From Thiocapsa sp. UBA6158 (GTDB lineage Bacteria; Pseudomonadota; Gammaproteobacteria; Chromatiales; Chromatiaceae), in assembly GCF_002423035.1 (NCBI RefSeq), contig NZ_DIUM01000135.1:180815-194675 (forward strand): a stretch of 13,861 nucleotides of DNA, written 5' to 3'. Below the pieces are notes generated by a model. It had not been told where the DNA came from. It saw nothing but the letters and a program-made list of their open reading frames with translations, and did no database searches. The position numbers were made by a program, and so were the translations under genes. Positions 1 through 8,138 of the stretch are shown here, in pieces (the stretch's first letter is position 1; every line of letters starts with the position of its first letter).

Positions 1-2
1 TC

Positions 3-806
3 GAGTCGCTGGAAGGCAAGCGCGGTGTGACGCGCAAGCGCCCGCCCTTCCCGGTGACCAGCGGCTTCGACGATCAGCCGACCGTGGTCAACAATGTCGA
101 GACCTTCCTTGCCTCCGTGCGGGTGGTCCAATGGGGCGGCTATTGGCTCCGCGGCGAAGGCACCGATCAGTCTGCCGGCAGCAAGATCCTGTCGGTCAGC
201 GGAGACTGCGCTCGGCCCGGTATCTACGAGTATCCGTTCGGCACGCCGGTCCATCAGGTCCTGTCGGACTGCGGGGCGCAGAATACCCAAGCGGTTCAGA
301 TCTCGGGTGCCGCGGGTGCGACCCTCTCGCCGGCGGACTTCGATCGCATCATCGCCTTCGAGGATCTGCCGACCGCAGGGTCCTTCATGATCTTCGACGA
401 CAGCCGCGACCTGCTCGACATGGTCCGCAATTTCGCCGCCTTCTTCGCGCACGAGAGCTGCGGCTTCTGCACACCCTGTCGGGTCGGCGGGGCGCTCCTG
501 CGCAACCTCATCGAGAAGGTCGCCGCCGGTCAGGGCTCGGAGTACGACCTGAGCGAGATGCGCCACATCGGCGCCGTGATGCGCCAAGCGAGCTATTGCG
601 GTTTGGGTCATACGGCGCCGAACCATGTGCTCAACACGCTGGATAAATTTCCGTCGATCTATCGTCGGCGCTTGGCGCGCGCGTCCCATACCCCGTCCTT
701 CGATCTGGACGCGGCACTTTCGGAGGCTCGAACACTCACGGGTCGAGACGACGTCGGGGCCCATATCGGAGTCCATTTGCCAGACGGTTCGGAGGTGTCG
801 GCATGA
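3..806 (+). CDS. hoxF: HoxF, diaphorase large subunit of NAD-reducing [NiFe]-hydrogenase (5'-truncated)
   Basis: HoxF is the NADH/FMN-binding subunit of the diaphorase module, related to NuoF of complex I. It passes electrons between NAD(P)H and the iron-sulfur clusters of HoxU in the cytoplasm. The reading frame is open from the window edge, so the gene starts upstream; 267 residues are visible. They begin with ESLEGKRGVTRKRPPFP and the QPTVVNNVET signature of the family, followed by an SLBB-like region and the 4Fe-4S domain. The cluster ligands are C-x2-C-x2-C in ESCGFCTPCR (bases 459-479) plus the cysteine of SYCGLGH (base 597). The NADH- and FMN-binding N-terminal half lies outside the window. 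The stop codon overlaps the hoxU start (ATGA), which suggests translational coupling. NuoF was considered, but the hoxU-hoxY-hoxH genes that follow decide for HoxF. Confidence 0.95.
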   Translation, partial: ESLEGKRGVTRKRPPFPVTSGFDDQPTVVNNVETFLASVRVVQWGGYWLRGEGTDQSAGSKILSVSGDCARPGIYEYPFGTPVHQVLSDCGAQNTQAVQISGAAGATLSPADFDRIIAFEDLPTAGSFMIFDDSRDLLDMVRNFAAFFAHESCGFCTPCRVGGALLRNLIEKVAAGQGSEYDLSEMRHIGAVMRQASYCGLGHTAPNHVLNTLDKFPSIYRRRLARASHTPSFDLDAALSEARTLTGRDDVGAHIGVHLPDGSEVSA

Positions 807-1522
807 ACAAGACCTTCACGCTCGACGGCCGCGAGATCCACTTCGAGACCGGCCAGACCATCATGGATGCTGCGCTTGCCGCCGGTGTCTATATCCCGCA
901 CCTCTGCCACAACCCGGAGTTCGCACCGCACGGCAGTTGCCGTGTCTGCGTGGTCGATATCGGCGGGCGCCAGGTCTCGGCCTGCACCGCCGCAGCGAGC
1001 GAAGGGCTCCAGGTCGACAGCAGCTCCGAGGCCATCCAGGCGACGCGCCGGGCCATCCTGCAGATGCTTTTCGTGGAAGGCAATCATGTCTGCCCGGCCT
1101 GCGAGAAGAGCGGGGCCTGTCAGCTCCAGGCGGTGGCCTATTACACCGGGATGCTCGCACCGCACTTCACCCACTTCTTCCCGCGCCGGCCGGTCGATGC
1201 CTCGCACCCGGATGTCGTCATCGACTTCAACCGCTGCATCCTCTGCGAGCTGTGTGTGCGCGCCAGCCGGGATCACGACGGCAAGCGGGTCTTCGCCATC
1301 AGCGGACGGGGACTCGAGAGCCATCTGGTGATCGACTCGCCGAGCGGTCTATTGGGTGATTCCAGCTTTGCCGCGGGCGACAAGGCGGCCCATGTCTGTC
1401 CGACCGGCGCCATCCTGCCGAAGGGCCGCGGCTACGAGACCCCGATCGGCGAGCGTCTCTACGACCGCGAGCCCATCAACATCATCGGCGACGTCCGTGC
1501 ACACGAGGAGGAGGTGGTCTGA
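803..1522 (+). CDS. hoxU: HoxU, diaphorase small subunit of NAD-reducing hydrogenase
   Basis: HoxU carries the iron-sulfur relay between HoxF and the hydrogenase module and resembles the N-terminal part of complex I NuoG. The 239-residue length is usual for the family. Three cluster sites are visible in order: a plant-type 2Fe-2S domain with Cys35, Cys46, Cys49 and Cys61; a His-Cys3 4Fe-4S site with His95, Cys97, Cys100 and Cys106; and a further 4Fe-4S site with Cys145, Cys148, Cys151 and Cys199 (CxxCxxC then CP). The start overlaps the end of hoxF by four bases. The stop shares one base with the start of hoxY (TGATG). The family also has longer NuoG homologues, but the protein ends soon after the last cluster, as HoxU does. 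Confidence 0.96.
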   Translation: MNKTFTLDGREIHFETGQTIMDAALAAGVYIPHLCHNPEFAPHGSCRVCVVDIGGRQVSACTAAASEGLQVDSSSEAIQATRRAILQMLFVEGNHVCPACEKSGACQLQAVAYYTGMLAPHFTHFFPRRPVDASHPDVVIDFNRCILCELCVRASRDHDGKRVFAISGRGLESHLVIDSPSGLLGDSSFAAGDKAAHVCPTGAILPKGRGYETPIGERLYDREPINIIGDVRAHEEEVV

Positions 1523-2061
1523 TGGCCGAGAAGCCCCGTGTCGCGACCGCCTCGCTCTGTGGCTGCTTCGGTTGTCACATGTCCCTTTTGGACATCGACG
1601 AGCGCATCCTGCAGCTGGTCGATCTGGTGATCTTCGACCGCACCCCCCTGACCGATATCAAGACACTCGGCGACTGCGACCTGGGTCTGATCGAGGGCGG
1701 GGTCGCCAACGCCGAGAATGTCGAGGTGTTGCGCGAGTTTCGGCGTCGCTGCAAGAGCTTGGTCGCCGTCGGCGCCTGCGCGGTCAACGGGGGGATCCCG
1801 GCGATGCGCAACCAGTTCAGTCTCGCCGAGTGCCTGCACGAGTCCTATCGCGACGGCATCGGGGTGCACAATCCGGGCATCCCGAACGACCCCGAGATCC
1901 CGCTGCTCCTCGATCAGGTGCATCCGATCCACGAGGTGGTTGCGATCGACTACTTCTTGCCCGGATGCCCGCCGTCTGCCGATGCCATCTGGACCTTCCT
2001 GACCAGGTTTTTGGAGGGGAGGCCGATCGCGTTTCCCTATACGCAGATTCATTTCGATTAG
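1522..2061 (+). CDS. hoxY: HoxY, small subunit of the [NiFe]-hydrogenase module
   Basis: HoxY holds the proximal 4Fe-4S cluster that takes electrons from the Ni-Fe site in HoxH and passes them to HoxU. Its 179 residues match the short HoxY type, with no twin-arginine signal and no medial or distal clusters, so it is cytoplasmic. The likely cluster ligands are Cys15 and Cys18 in LCGCFGCHMS, Cys86 in VGACAVNGG and Cys149 in LPGCPPSAD. The start shares a base with the hoxU stop, so translation is probably coupled. A 64-bp gap separates it from hoxH. That gap contains a small inverted repeat, GTTCGG (2078-2083) with CCGAAC (2102-2107), just before the hoxH ribosome binding site. Confidence 0.96.
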   Translation: MAEKPRVATASLCGCFGCHMSLLDIDERILQLVDLVIFDRTPLTDIKTLGDCDLGLIEGGVANAENVEVLREFRRRCKSLVAVGACAVNGGIPAMRNQFSLAECLHESYRDGIGVHNPGIPNDPEIPLLLDQVHPIHEVVAIDYFLPGCPPSADAIWTFLTRFLEGRPIAFPYTQIHFD

Positions 2062-2125
2062 CAGGGCAGGATTCAGTGTTCGGTGACCGCAATGCCGAGC
2101 CCCGAACCCGCCCGAGGTTTCCGTC

Positions 2126-3610
2126 ATGACCACGAATCTGGAGACCGCTCGGCACCCCGAGACCCTCAAGCGGGTCTGTATCGAGCCGCTGACCCGCGTC
2201 GAGGGGCACGGAAAGGTGACCCTGTTGCTGGACGAGGACAACCACGTCAAGCAGGCGCGACTGCATATCGTCGAGTTTCGAGGCTTCGAAAAATTCATCC
2301 AGGGCCGGCCCTATTGGGAGCTGCCGGTGCTGGTACAGCGCCTCTGCGGGATCTGTCCGGTCAGCCATCATCTGGCTGCGGCCAAGGCGTGCGATCATCT
2401 CATCGGTGTGGATCGGCTGACACCGACGGCCGAGAAGGTGCGCCGGCTGATGCACCTGGGTCAGGTGCTCCAGTCCCACGCGCTGCATTTCTTCCATCTC
2501 TCCTCGCCTGATCTGCTCTTCGGCATCGACGACGCGGTGGCTCACCGCAATATCGTCGGGGTCATTCGGGATCATCCCGAGATCGCGATGCAGGGCGTGC
2601 TGCTGCGCAAATTCGGACAGGAGGTCATCCGCGTGACCTCGGGCAAGCGGGTCCACGGCACGGGCGCGTTGCCGGGCGGGGTGAACAAGAATGTGAGCCT
2701 CGAGGAGCGCGATCTGCTCCGGGCCGACATCGACCGAATCCTCGACTGGGCCGAGAAGGGGGTTCAGCTCGTCAAGCGCATCATCCTGACGCATCCCGAC
2801 TTTCACTATCGCTTTGCCACCGTCGATGCCAACACACTGAGCCTGGTCGCCCCGGACGGCGGCTTCGAGCTCTATGACGGCGGGCTGCGCGCGCGCGATC
2901 CGCAGGGCGAGACCCTCTTCGATCATGTGGACGATCAGGGGTATGCCGAGCTGATCCACGAGGAGATCAAGCCCTGGAGTTACATGAAGTTTCCCTTCAT
3001 CGTGGCGCTTGGGCCGGAGAAGGGCTGGTATCGGGTCGGCCCGCTCGCGCGCGTCAACAACTGCGAGCGTTTCCACACGCCGCTCGCCGAGCAGGAGCGT
3101 CAGGACTTCGCGGCCGCCGGCGAGGGTCGCCCGCTGCAGGCCGCACTCGCAACCCATTGGGCGCGGATGATCGAGCTGCTGCACTGCGCCGAGGCGATCC
3201 GCGAGCTGCTCGCGGACCCCGACCTCCAGGGCACCGACCTGCGTCGCGACGGGAGGCTGCACACCACCGGTATCGGCGTGCTGGAGGCCCCGCGCGGGAC
3301 ACTCTTCCACCACTACGAGATCGACCCCGACGGGCTGGTGACCCGCGCCAACCTGATCGTTTCCACGACCAACAACAATCAGGCGATGAACGAGTCCATC
3401 CGTCGTGTCGCCGCCGACGATCTGGACGGACAGGAACTCACCGAGCCCTTGCTCAACCGCATCGAGGTCGCGATCCGGGCCTATGATCCTTGTCTGTCCT
3501 GCGCGACCCACGCGCTCGGCAAGATGCCCCTGGAGCTGGAGCTGCTCGACGCCGATGGGCACCGGGTCGGGCGGTTGGTGCGGGATTCCGACGGATCGGT
3601 GGCATCCTGA
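2126..3610 (+). CDS. hoxH: HoxH, large (Ni-Fe active site) subunit of the bidirectional hydrogenase
   Basis: HoxH contains the Ni-Fe centre that cleaves or makes H2. All four metal-ligating cysteines are present: Cys74 and Cys77 in RLCGICPVSHH, and Cys456 and Cys459 in DPCLSCATH near the C-terminus. The N-terminal RVEGHGK motif is intact. After His462 of the C-terminal motif there are 32 residues beginning ALGKMPLELE. By analogy with other HoxH proteins this tail would be removed by the endopeptidase HoxW after nickel insertion; no HoxW or Hyp gene is in the window. The ATG at 2126 has a GAGG ribosome binding site at 2114-2117 with an 8-base spacer. The gene completes the hoxFUYH unit; hoxE, if present, would be upstream. 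The whole set resembles the Hox1-type enzymes of phototrophic gammaproteobacteria. Confidence 0.97.
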   Translation: MTTNLETARHPETLKRVCIEPLTRVEGHGKVTLLLDEDNHVKQARLHIVEFRGFEKFIQGRPYWELPVLVQRLCGICPVSHHLAAAKACDHLIGVDRLTPTAEKVRRLMHLGQVLQSHALHFFHLSSPDLLFGIDDAVAHRNIVGVIRDHPEIAMQGVLLRKFGQEVIRVTSGKRVHGTGALPGGVNKNVSLEERDLLRADIDRILDWAEKGVQLVKRIILTHPDFHYRFATVDANTLSLVAPDGGFELYDGGLRARDPQGETLFDHVDDQGYAELIHEEIKPWSYMKFPFIVALGPEKGWYRVGPLARVNNCERFHTPLAEQERQDFAAAGEGRPLQAALATHWARMIELLHCAEAIRELLADPDLQGTDLRRDGRLHTTGIGVLEAPRGTLFHHYEIDPDGLVTRANLIVSTTNNNQAMNESIRRVAADDLDGQELTEPLLNRIEVAIRAYDPCLSCATHALGKMPLELELLDADGHRVGRLVRDSDGSVAS

Positions 3611-3847
3611 CCGTCATGGAACCGCAAAGGACACACAGGACGCAAAGGAAACAGCCTATTGTGTTTCCCGACGGCGGCCTCGGAGGAGCCGCGCGATAAT
3701 GGTTCCCGAGCGTTTCGCCCTTTGCTCCTTTGCGTTTCGATGCTCCTTTGGATCCGATCTTCGCCGGATCCCCGCCGGGCCTTGCGAGACCCTCGCCCTC
3801 GGTGCATGCTCCGAGCCCATCAAGGCGTACACCCGGAGCATCCACGC
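3611..3847. repeat. Intergenic region with inverted CGCAAAGGA repeats and hairpins
   Basis: This 237-bp stretch between hoxH and the parA-like gene has no convincing gene. The 9-mer CGCAAAGGA occurs twice on the + strand (3623-3631 and 3641-3649) and once inverted (TCCTTTGCG, 3726-3734). Less perfect copies lie nearby at about 3718-3725 and 3744-3750. Three hairpins are visible: GGAAACA/TGTTTCC (3647-3653 with 3662-3668), GCGGC/GCCGC (3674-3678 with 3688-3692) and GGATCCG/CGGATCC (3750-3756 with 3765-3771). Similar CGCAAAGGA-type dispersed repeats occur, as far as I recall, in many environmental proteobacteria. The hairpins may also end or stabilise the hox transcript, but no long T-tract follows them. 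Confidence 0.6.
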
Positions 3848-4606
3848 ATGAGCAAGATCCATTTCATCGGCGGCGAGAAGGGCGGCGTCGGCAAGTCAGT
3901 GCTGGCCCGCCTGCTCGCGCAACATCATATCGACAACAACCAACCCTTTACGGTCTTCGATACCGACCAATCCCACGGGGCCATGCTCCGCTTCTACGGC
4001 GACTACTCCAGATCCGTCTTGCTCGATGCCTTCGAGGATGCCGATCAGCTGATGGAGGCTGCGCTTGCGGCGCCGCAGAATGTGCTGGTGGACCTGGCCG
4101 CCCAGACCTCCGCGCCCTTGTTCCGCTGGATCGATCAGAACGACTTCCTGACGCTTGCCGCCGACGAAGGGGTCGGAGTGGTCTTCTGGCATGTCATGGA
4201 CGACGGGGCCGACGGCATCGGTCTGCTCCAGCGCCTCGTCGACCGCTACGGGGATGCGGCCTCTTATGTCGTGGTGCAGAACTACGGTCGCGGAAAGGAT
4301 TTCTCCGCGTTCCGCAACTCTCCGGCCCGCGTCGCCGCCGAGGCCGTCGGTGCCCGCTTCATCGAGCTCCCCGAGCTGCACGCGGCCACGATGCGCAAGG
4401 TCGACCATCTCGCGGCGAGCTTCTGGGCTGCCGGCCAGAGCCGACCGGGCGGGCTTGGTCTGATGGATCGCCAGCGGCTCAAGGTCTGGATGCGCAAGGC
4501 CAACGAGCAGATCGCCTCCTTGGGTCCGGTCCTCGCCGTGCAGCCGCCGGCCGAGTCCGTGCAGGAGTGGTTGACGGGCGCAATGGACGAGACCTCGCCC
4601 GGCTGA
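3848..4606 (+). CDS. Orphan ParA/MinD-family P-loop ATPase
   Basis: This 252-residue protein belongs to the deviant-Walker ATPases of the ParA/MinD/CobQ group, which bind nucleotide as dimers and often position DNA or protein cargo. The deviant Walker A motif is residues 9-17 (GEKGGVGKS), with the signature lysine at Lys11 and the P-loop lysine at Lys16. A switch-I-like FDTDQS follows near residue 40, and a Walker B-like VLVDLAAQ near residue 80. The ATG at 3848 was chosen because the ParA fold begins here and GGAG (3835-3838) lies 9 bases before it. The frame stays open upstream to 3659, but that part covers repeat DNA. There is no ParB or parS-like gene beside it, so this is not a standard partition pair. 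The cargo cannot be told from the sequence. Proteins of this kind are often annotated only as nucleotide-binding or mobilization proteins. Confidence 0.85.
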   Translation: MSKIHFIGGEKGGVGKSVLARLLAQHHIDNNQPFTVFDTDQSHGAMLRFYGDYSRSVLLDAFEDADQLMEAALAAPQNVLVDLAAQTSAPLFRWIDQNDFLTLAADEGVGVVFWHVMDDGADGIGLLQRLVDRYGDAASYVVVQNYGRGKDFSAFRNSPARVAAEAVGARFIELPELHAATMRKVDHLAASFWAAGQSRPGGLGLMDRQRLKVWMRKANEQIASLGPVLAVQPPAESVQEWLTGAMDETSPG

Positions 4607-4741
4607 CCGATTCTCCAAGGGTGGTCGTCAAAGCGATCATTGCCCGGAACCAGGGGGAGCTCAGCCGGCTATCGGCCATCGAAACTACCCTAAGAAGCGC
4701 CGGCAACGGTATTATGGGGGGCCAAAATTTCGGAGAGAGTC

Positions 4742-7285
4742 ATGGCGCAGGCGACACGATACGGGCAGTTGACGTTCAGCGACTATGTGGAGCGTGCGCT
4801 CCGCGAGGGCGCCATGTGGACCCTCATGGTCGTGGCGCTCTATCTGGTGCTCGCCTTGGCCAGCTACTCACCGGATGACCCCGGCTGGTCCTATGTCGGG
4901 GACGTCTCGCAGGTCAGCAACTCGGCCGGTCGGGCCGGCGCCTGGTTTGCGGATGTCACGCTCTTTCTTTTCGGGTTCTTCGCCTATCTGCTCCCGGTGA
5001 TGGTCGGCTGGAGCGCCTGGCTGGTGTTCCGCGGTCGCGGCGAGGAGCCCGCGCCGCGGACCTGGATTCTGGCGCTGCGCTGGATCGGGTTCTTCATCAC
5101 CATTGTTGCCGGCTGCGGATACGCCGCGATCCATCTCGCCGAGCTCGGCGCACACCTTCCGAACGGGGCCGGCGGCGGTCTGGGCCTGCTCGTCAGCGCC
5201 AACATGCGCGCCGCGTTCAACACCACGGGGACCAATCTTTTGCTCGGTGGCGCCCTTTTGGTCGGCTTTACGCTCTTCGCGGGGATCTCCTGGCTAAAGG
5301 TGGTCGACAACACGGGCGCTGTCGTTCTGCAGGCCGCGGCCTGGGTCGCGAATCTCGTGCAGGGTGCGGCGACGGGGCTGGTGTTGCGTCGGCAGGCTGC
5401 CGCAGCGGCGGAGTCGACCGGGCTTCCCGAGGCATTGAACCTCATCGACGATCCGACGCAATCCGACGGACCATCGATGCGTTCGCGCTTACGGGACGCG
5501 ACCGGCCAGGAAGCGACCGGCTCCGAAGCGCCCGGGTACGAGCCGGGGGAGCGGCTCGGTCGTCGTTTCGAGGGGGTTCCGCGGCGTGTCCGGGAGGCCA
5601 TGACCGAGCCCGAGACCCTGTCGCTCGACGATCTCAAACGCGGACAGAAGCCCGTGCCGGCGGCAGCACCTCGGATCAAGACGCCGGCGCGCCCGGTGAC
5701 CCGACCGGAGCCGCCGATCCCGGCCATACAGGCCCCTTCGGTCCAGGCGGCTTCCTCTACCCATGCAGCAGCCGGTCGGACCGACGAGGTCAGTCTTCCG
5801 CCGCTCGACCTGCTTGATCTCCCGCGTCCGAGCGGACGAGCCTACTCGGACGAGCAGATCGAGGATCTCTCGCGACAGGTCGAGCTCAAGCTCGCCGATT
5901 TCGGCGTCCAGGTCCAGGTCGTGGCCGTCTACCCCGGTCCGGTCGTCACGCTCTTCGAGCTGGAGCTGGCACCCGGCATCAAGGTCAGCAAGATCACCGG
6001 ACTGGCGAAGGACCTGGCCCGCGCGCTGTCGACCATCAGCGTGCGCGTGGTCGAGGTCATCCCGGGCAAGTCGGTGATCGGCATCGAGATCCCCAACCAG
6101 CAGCGCGAGACGGTCTTTCTGCGCCAGACCTTCGGCTCGGCGACCTATCGGGACGCCAAGTCGCCGCTCACCTTGGGACTGGGCAGCGATATCTCCGGCC
6201 TGCCGGTGGTCGTGGATCTGGCCAAGATGCCGCACGTGCTGATCGCCGGAACGACCGGCTCCGGTAAATCCGTGGCCATCAACGCCATGATCCTGAGCCT
6301 GCTCTACAAGGCCGGCCCGCAGGACGTGCGGCTCATCATGGTCGATCCGAAGATGCTCGAGCTCTCGGTCTACGAGGGCATCCCGCATCTGCTGACCCCG
6401 GTCGTGACCGACATGAAGGAGGCGGCCAACGCGCTGCGTTGGTGTGTGGGGGAGATGGAACGTCGCTATCGCCTGATGGCGAAGCTCGGGGTGCGCAATA
6501 TCGGCGGCTACAACCGCCAGATCGCCGACGCCGCTGCGCAAGGACGCACCATCCCGGATCCCACCATCGCGGCGGATTTCGCCGCCGAGCAGGGTATCGA
6601 GGTGCCGGCCCTGGAGCATCTGCCCTACATCGTCGTGGTGATCGACGAGCTGGCGGACATGATGATGGTGGTCGGCAAGAAGGTCGAAGAGCTGATCGCG
6701 CGCCTGGCTCAGAAGGCGCGGGCCTCGGGCATCCATCTCCTGCTCGCGACCCAGCGCCCGTCGGTCGATGTCCTGACCGGGCTCATCAAGGCCAACATCC
6801 CGACCCGGATTGCCTTCCAGGTCTCCTCGCGAATCGACTCGCGCACCGTGCTGGATCAGATGGGCGCCGAGCAACTGCTCGGCAACGGCGACATGCTCTA
6901 TCTGCCGCCGGGCGGCAACATTCCGCAGCGCGTGCACGGCGCATTCGTGGACGATCACGAGGTGCATCGGATCGTCGAGCACCTCAAGCAGTTCGGGGAG
7001 CCTCGGTATCTGCAGGACGTGCTGCGCGAGCCGACCGAAGTGCTGCCCGGCATCGATCCGGAGCCGCGCGGCGACACCGAGGATACGGATCCCCTGTTCG
7101 ACGATGCGGTTCAGATCGTTGTGGAGAGCCGGCGCGCCTCCATCTCGGGCGTACAACGGCGTCTGAAGATCGGCTACAACCGGGCGGCGCGCATGATCGA
7201 AGAGATGGAGCGGATCGGGATCGTGGGTCCGGCTGAAACCAATGGCAACCGCGAGGTCTTGGCACCCCCGCCGATCGAGGACTAA
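4742..7285 (+). CDS. ftsK: DNA translocase FtsK
   Basis: FtsK pumps chromosomal DNA at the division septum and activates XerCD recombination at dif. The 847-residue protein has the expected layout. Four hydrophobic membrane segments lie at roughly 25-41, 74-96, 109-131 and 164-184. A polar, proline-rich linker runs from about 205 to 350. The motor domain follows, with Walker A at 503-510 (GTTGSGKS) and Walker B at 631-636 (VVVIDE), and then QRPSVDVLTG. The C-terminal winged-helix gamma domain, from about residue 780, ends near GIVGPAETNGNREVL and reads the polar KOPS motifs. The linker is much shorter than in E. coli FtsK (1329 residues), as in many other gammaproteobacteria. GGAG (4732-4735) precedes the ATG by 6 bases. 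lolA and rarA follow, as in E. coli. Confidence 0.97.
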   Translation: MAQATRYGQLTFSDYVERALREGAMWTLMVVALYLVLALASYSPDDPGWSYVGDVSQVSNSAGRAGAWFADVTLFLFGFFAYLLPVMVGWSAWLVFRGRGEEPAPRTWILALRWIGFFITIVAGCGYAAIHLAELGAHLPNGAGGGLGLLVSANMRAAFNTTGTNLLLGGALLVGFTLFAGISWLKVVDNTGAVVLQAAAWVANLVQGAATGLVLRRQAAAAAESTGLPEALNLIDDPTQSDGPSMRSRLRDATGQEATGSEAPGYEPGERLGRRFEGVPRRVREAMTEPETLSLDDLKRGQKPVPAAAPRIKTPARPVTRPEPPIPAIQAPSVQAASSTHAAAGRTDEVSLPPLDLLDLPRPSGRAYSDEQIEDLSRQVELKLADFGVQVQVVAVYPGPVVTLFELELAPGIKVSKITGLAKDLARALSTISVRVVEVIPGKSVIGIEIPNQQRETVFLRQTFGSATYRDAKSPLTLGLGSDISGLPVVVDLAKMPHVLIAGTTGSGKSVAINAMILSLLYKAGPQDVRLIMVDPKMLELSVYEGIPHLLTPVVTDMKEAANALRWCVGEMERRYRLMAKLGVRNIGGYNRQIADAAAQGRTIPDPTIAADFAAEQGIEVPALEHLPYIVVVIDELADMMMVVGKKVEELIARLAQKARASGIHLLLATQRPSVDVLTGLIKANIPTRIAFQVSSRIDSRTVLDQMGAEQLLGNGDMLYLPPGGNIPQRVHGAFVDDHEVHRIVEHLKQFGEPRYLQDVLREPTEVLPGIDPEPRGDTEDTDPLFDDAVQIVVESRRASISGVQRRLKIGYNRAARMIEEMERIGIVGPAETNGNREVLAPPPIED

Positions 7286-7338
7286 ACCGCACCCGGCGCG
7301 GCATGCGATGTTTTTGGATGGGGTCGGCCCGGAGAGAC

Positions 7339-7369
7339 TTGACGGCCGCTGGAGTCGGCGCGGTTTAAT
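7339..7369 (+). promoter_or_regulatory. Candidate sigma70 promoter for lolA
   Basis: TTGACG (7339-7344) and TTTAAT (7364-7369) each match the sigma70 consensus at five of six positions, but the 19-bp spacer is longer than ideal. They lie about 60-90 bases before the lolA start, in the 145-bp gap after ftsK. If used, lolA would have its own promoter besides any read-through from ftsK. This is pattern matching only. Confidence 0.35.
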
Positions 7370-7430
7370 CTGAATCTTTGGTGTTTTTTCGTGTCTTCCC
7401 TGGTTCATAAAGCCGTATTCAGGATTTCAA

Positions 7431-8138
7431 ATGACAGATTTCGTCCACTTGGTCGATCGGTTCGGGCATCACCCGAGGCGTATTGAAAATCCCGGTCAAT
7501 CATCGCGCTTGCGCGTCGTCGTACTCGCCTTGTTGTTTCCGCTGATCCTTCTGTCCGGGATCCCGACCGCAAACGCCGACGAGGGCGCAAAGCGGGTCAA
7601 CGACTATCTGGCCGGACTCGGCAGCCTGCGTGCGGACTTCGAGCAGTTCACCTTCAATGCCGAGCGCACACGGATGATGGAGTCGCGCGGAACCCTTTAT
7701 CTGCAGCGCCCCGGCCGTTTCCGCTGGGAGTACAGCACACCGAACCGACAGGTCATCATCGCCGACGGCAATCGGGTCTATCTTCATGATCTGGAGCTCA
7801 AACAAGTCTCGCATCAGAGCCAGAACCGCGCGCTGAGCGGAACCCCGGCCCTGCTCCTGGCCGACGGAGGGCCGATCGAGAAACACTTCGAGGCGTCGCC
7901 GATCGACAGCACCGACGGCCGGACCTGGGTCGAGCTGGTCCCCAAGGCGCAGGATACCGATGTCGTTCGGATCGAGCTCGGATTCAGCAAGGAAAACCTG
8001 GAAAGTCTCATCATGGAGGACAGCTTCGGGCAGACCACCCGGCTGAACTTCACGGGGACCGAGCGCAACGCCAAACTGAGCCCGAATCTGTTCAAGATGG
8101 AGCAGGGGGCGATGGACGATTTCCTCTCCTTCGACTGA
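7431..8138 (+). CDS. lolA: Outer-membrane lipoprotein carrier protein LolA
   Basis: LolA is the periplasmic chaperone that takes lipoproteins from the LolCDE transporter in the inner membrane and delivers them to LolB in the outer membrane. The mature part shows the typical LolA pattern: FEQFTFNAERTRMMESRGTL, then RPGRFRWEYSTPNRQVIIAD, and a C-terminal half of beta strands. The 235-residue protein starts with a signal peptide. Its hydrophobic core is at about residues 29-45, and the likely cleavage is after ANA at residue 49. The n-region before it is unusually long, about 28 residues. The ATG at 7431 was kept because AGGA (7421-7424) sits 6 bases ahead of it; a start at the TTG codon for residue 27 (base 7509) would give a conventional signal peptide. 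The position between ftsK and rarA agrees with gammaproteobacterial gene order. Confidence 0.95.
   Translation: MTDFVHLVDRFGHHPRRIENPGQSSRLRVVVLALLFPLILLSGIPTANADEGAKRVNDYLAGLGSLRADFEQFTFNAERTRMMESRGTLYLQRPGRFRWEYSTPNRQVIIADGNRVYLHDLELKQVSHQSQNRALSGTPALLLADGGPIEKHFEASPIDSTDGRTWVELVPKAQDTDVVRIELGFSKENLESLIMEDSFGQTTRLNFTGTERNAKLSPNLFKMEQGAMDDFLSFD

Noticed and set aside
3..1522. Complex I NuoF/NuoG instead of HoxF/HoxU
   Set aside because: HoxU is short and is directly followed by hoxY and hoxH, which fixes the pair as a hydrogenase diaphorase.
1817..3562. Long open frame on the - strand (581 codons) opposite hoxY-hoxH
   Set aside because: It lies antisense to two fully conserved hydrogenase genes, and its low-complexity, Arg/Asp/Gly-rich product shows no family motif. 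Long antisense frames are expected in GC-rich DNA.
3659..3847. N-terminal extension of the ParA-like protein by 63 codons
   Set aside because: The extension translates repeat and hairpin DNA. The ATPase fold and a GGAG ribosome site point to ATG 3848.
4681..4741. Promoter for ftsK with TATTAT at 4710-4715 as -10
   Set aside because: No reasonable -35 lies at the right distance, so I did not list it as a feature.
7286..7320. Intrinsic terminator after ftsK (CCGC...GCGG then TTTTT)
   Set aside because: The stem is only about four base pairs and is not adjacent to the T run, so support is too weak.
5489..7408. Long open frame on the - strand (639 codons) opposite ftsK
   Set aside because: It is His/Asp/Arg-rich with no motif, and the + strand carries intact FtsK motor motifs, so it is a shadow of codon bias.
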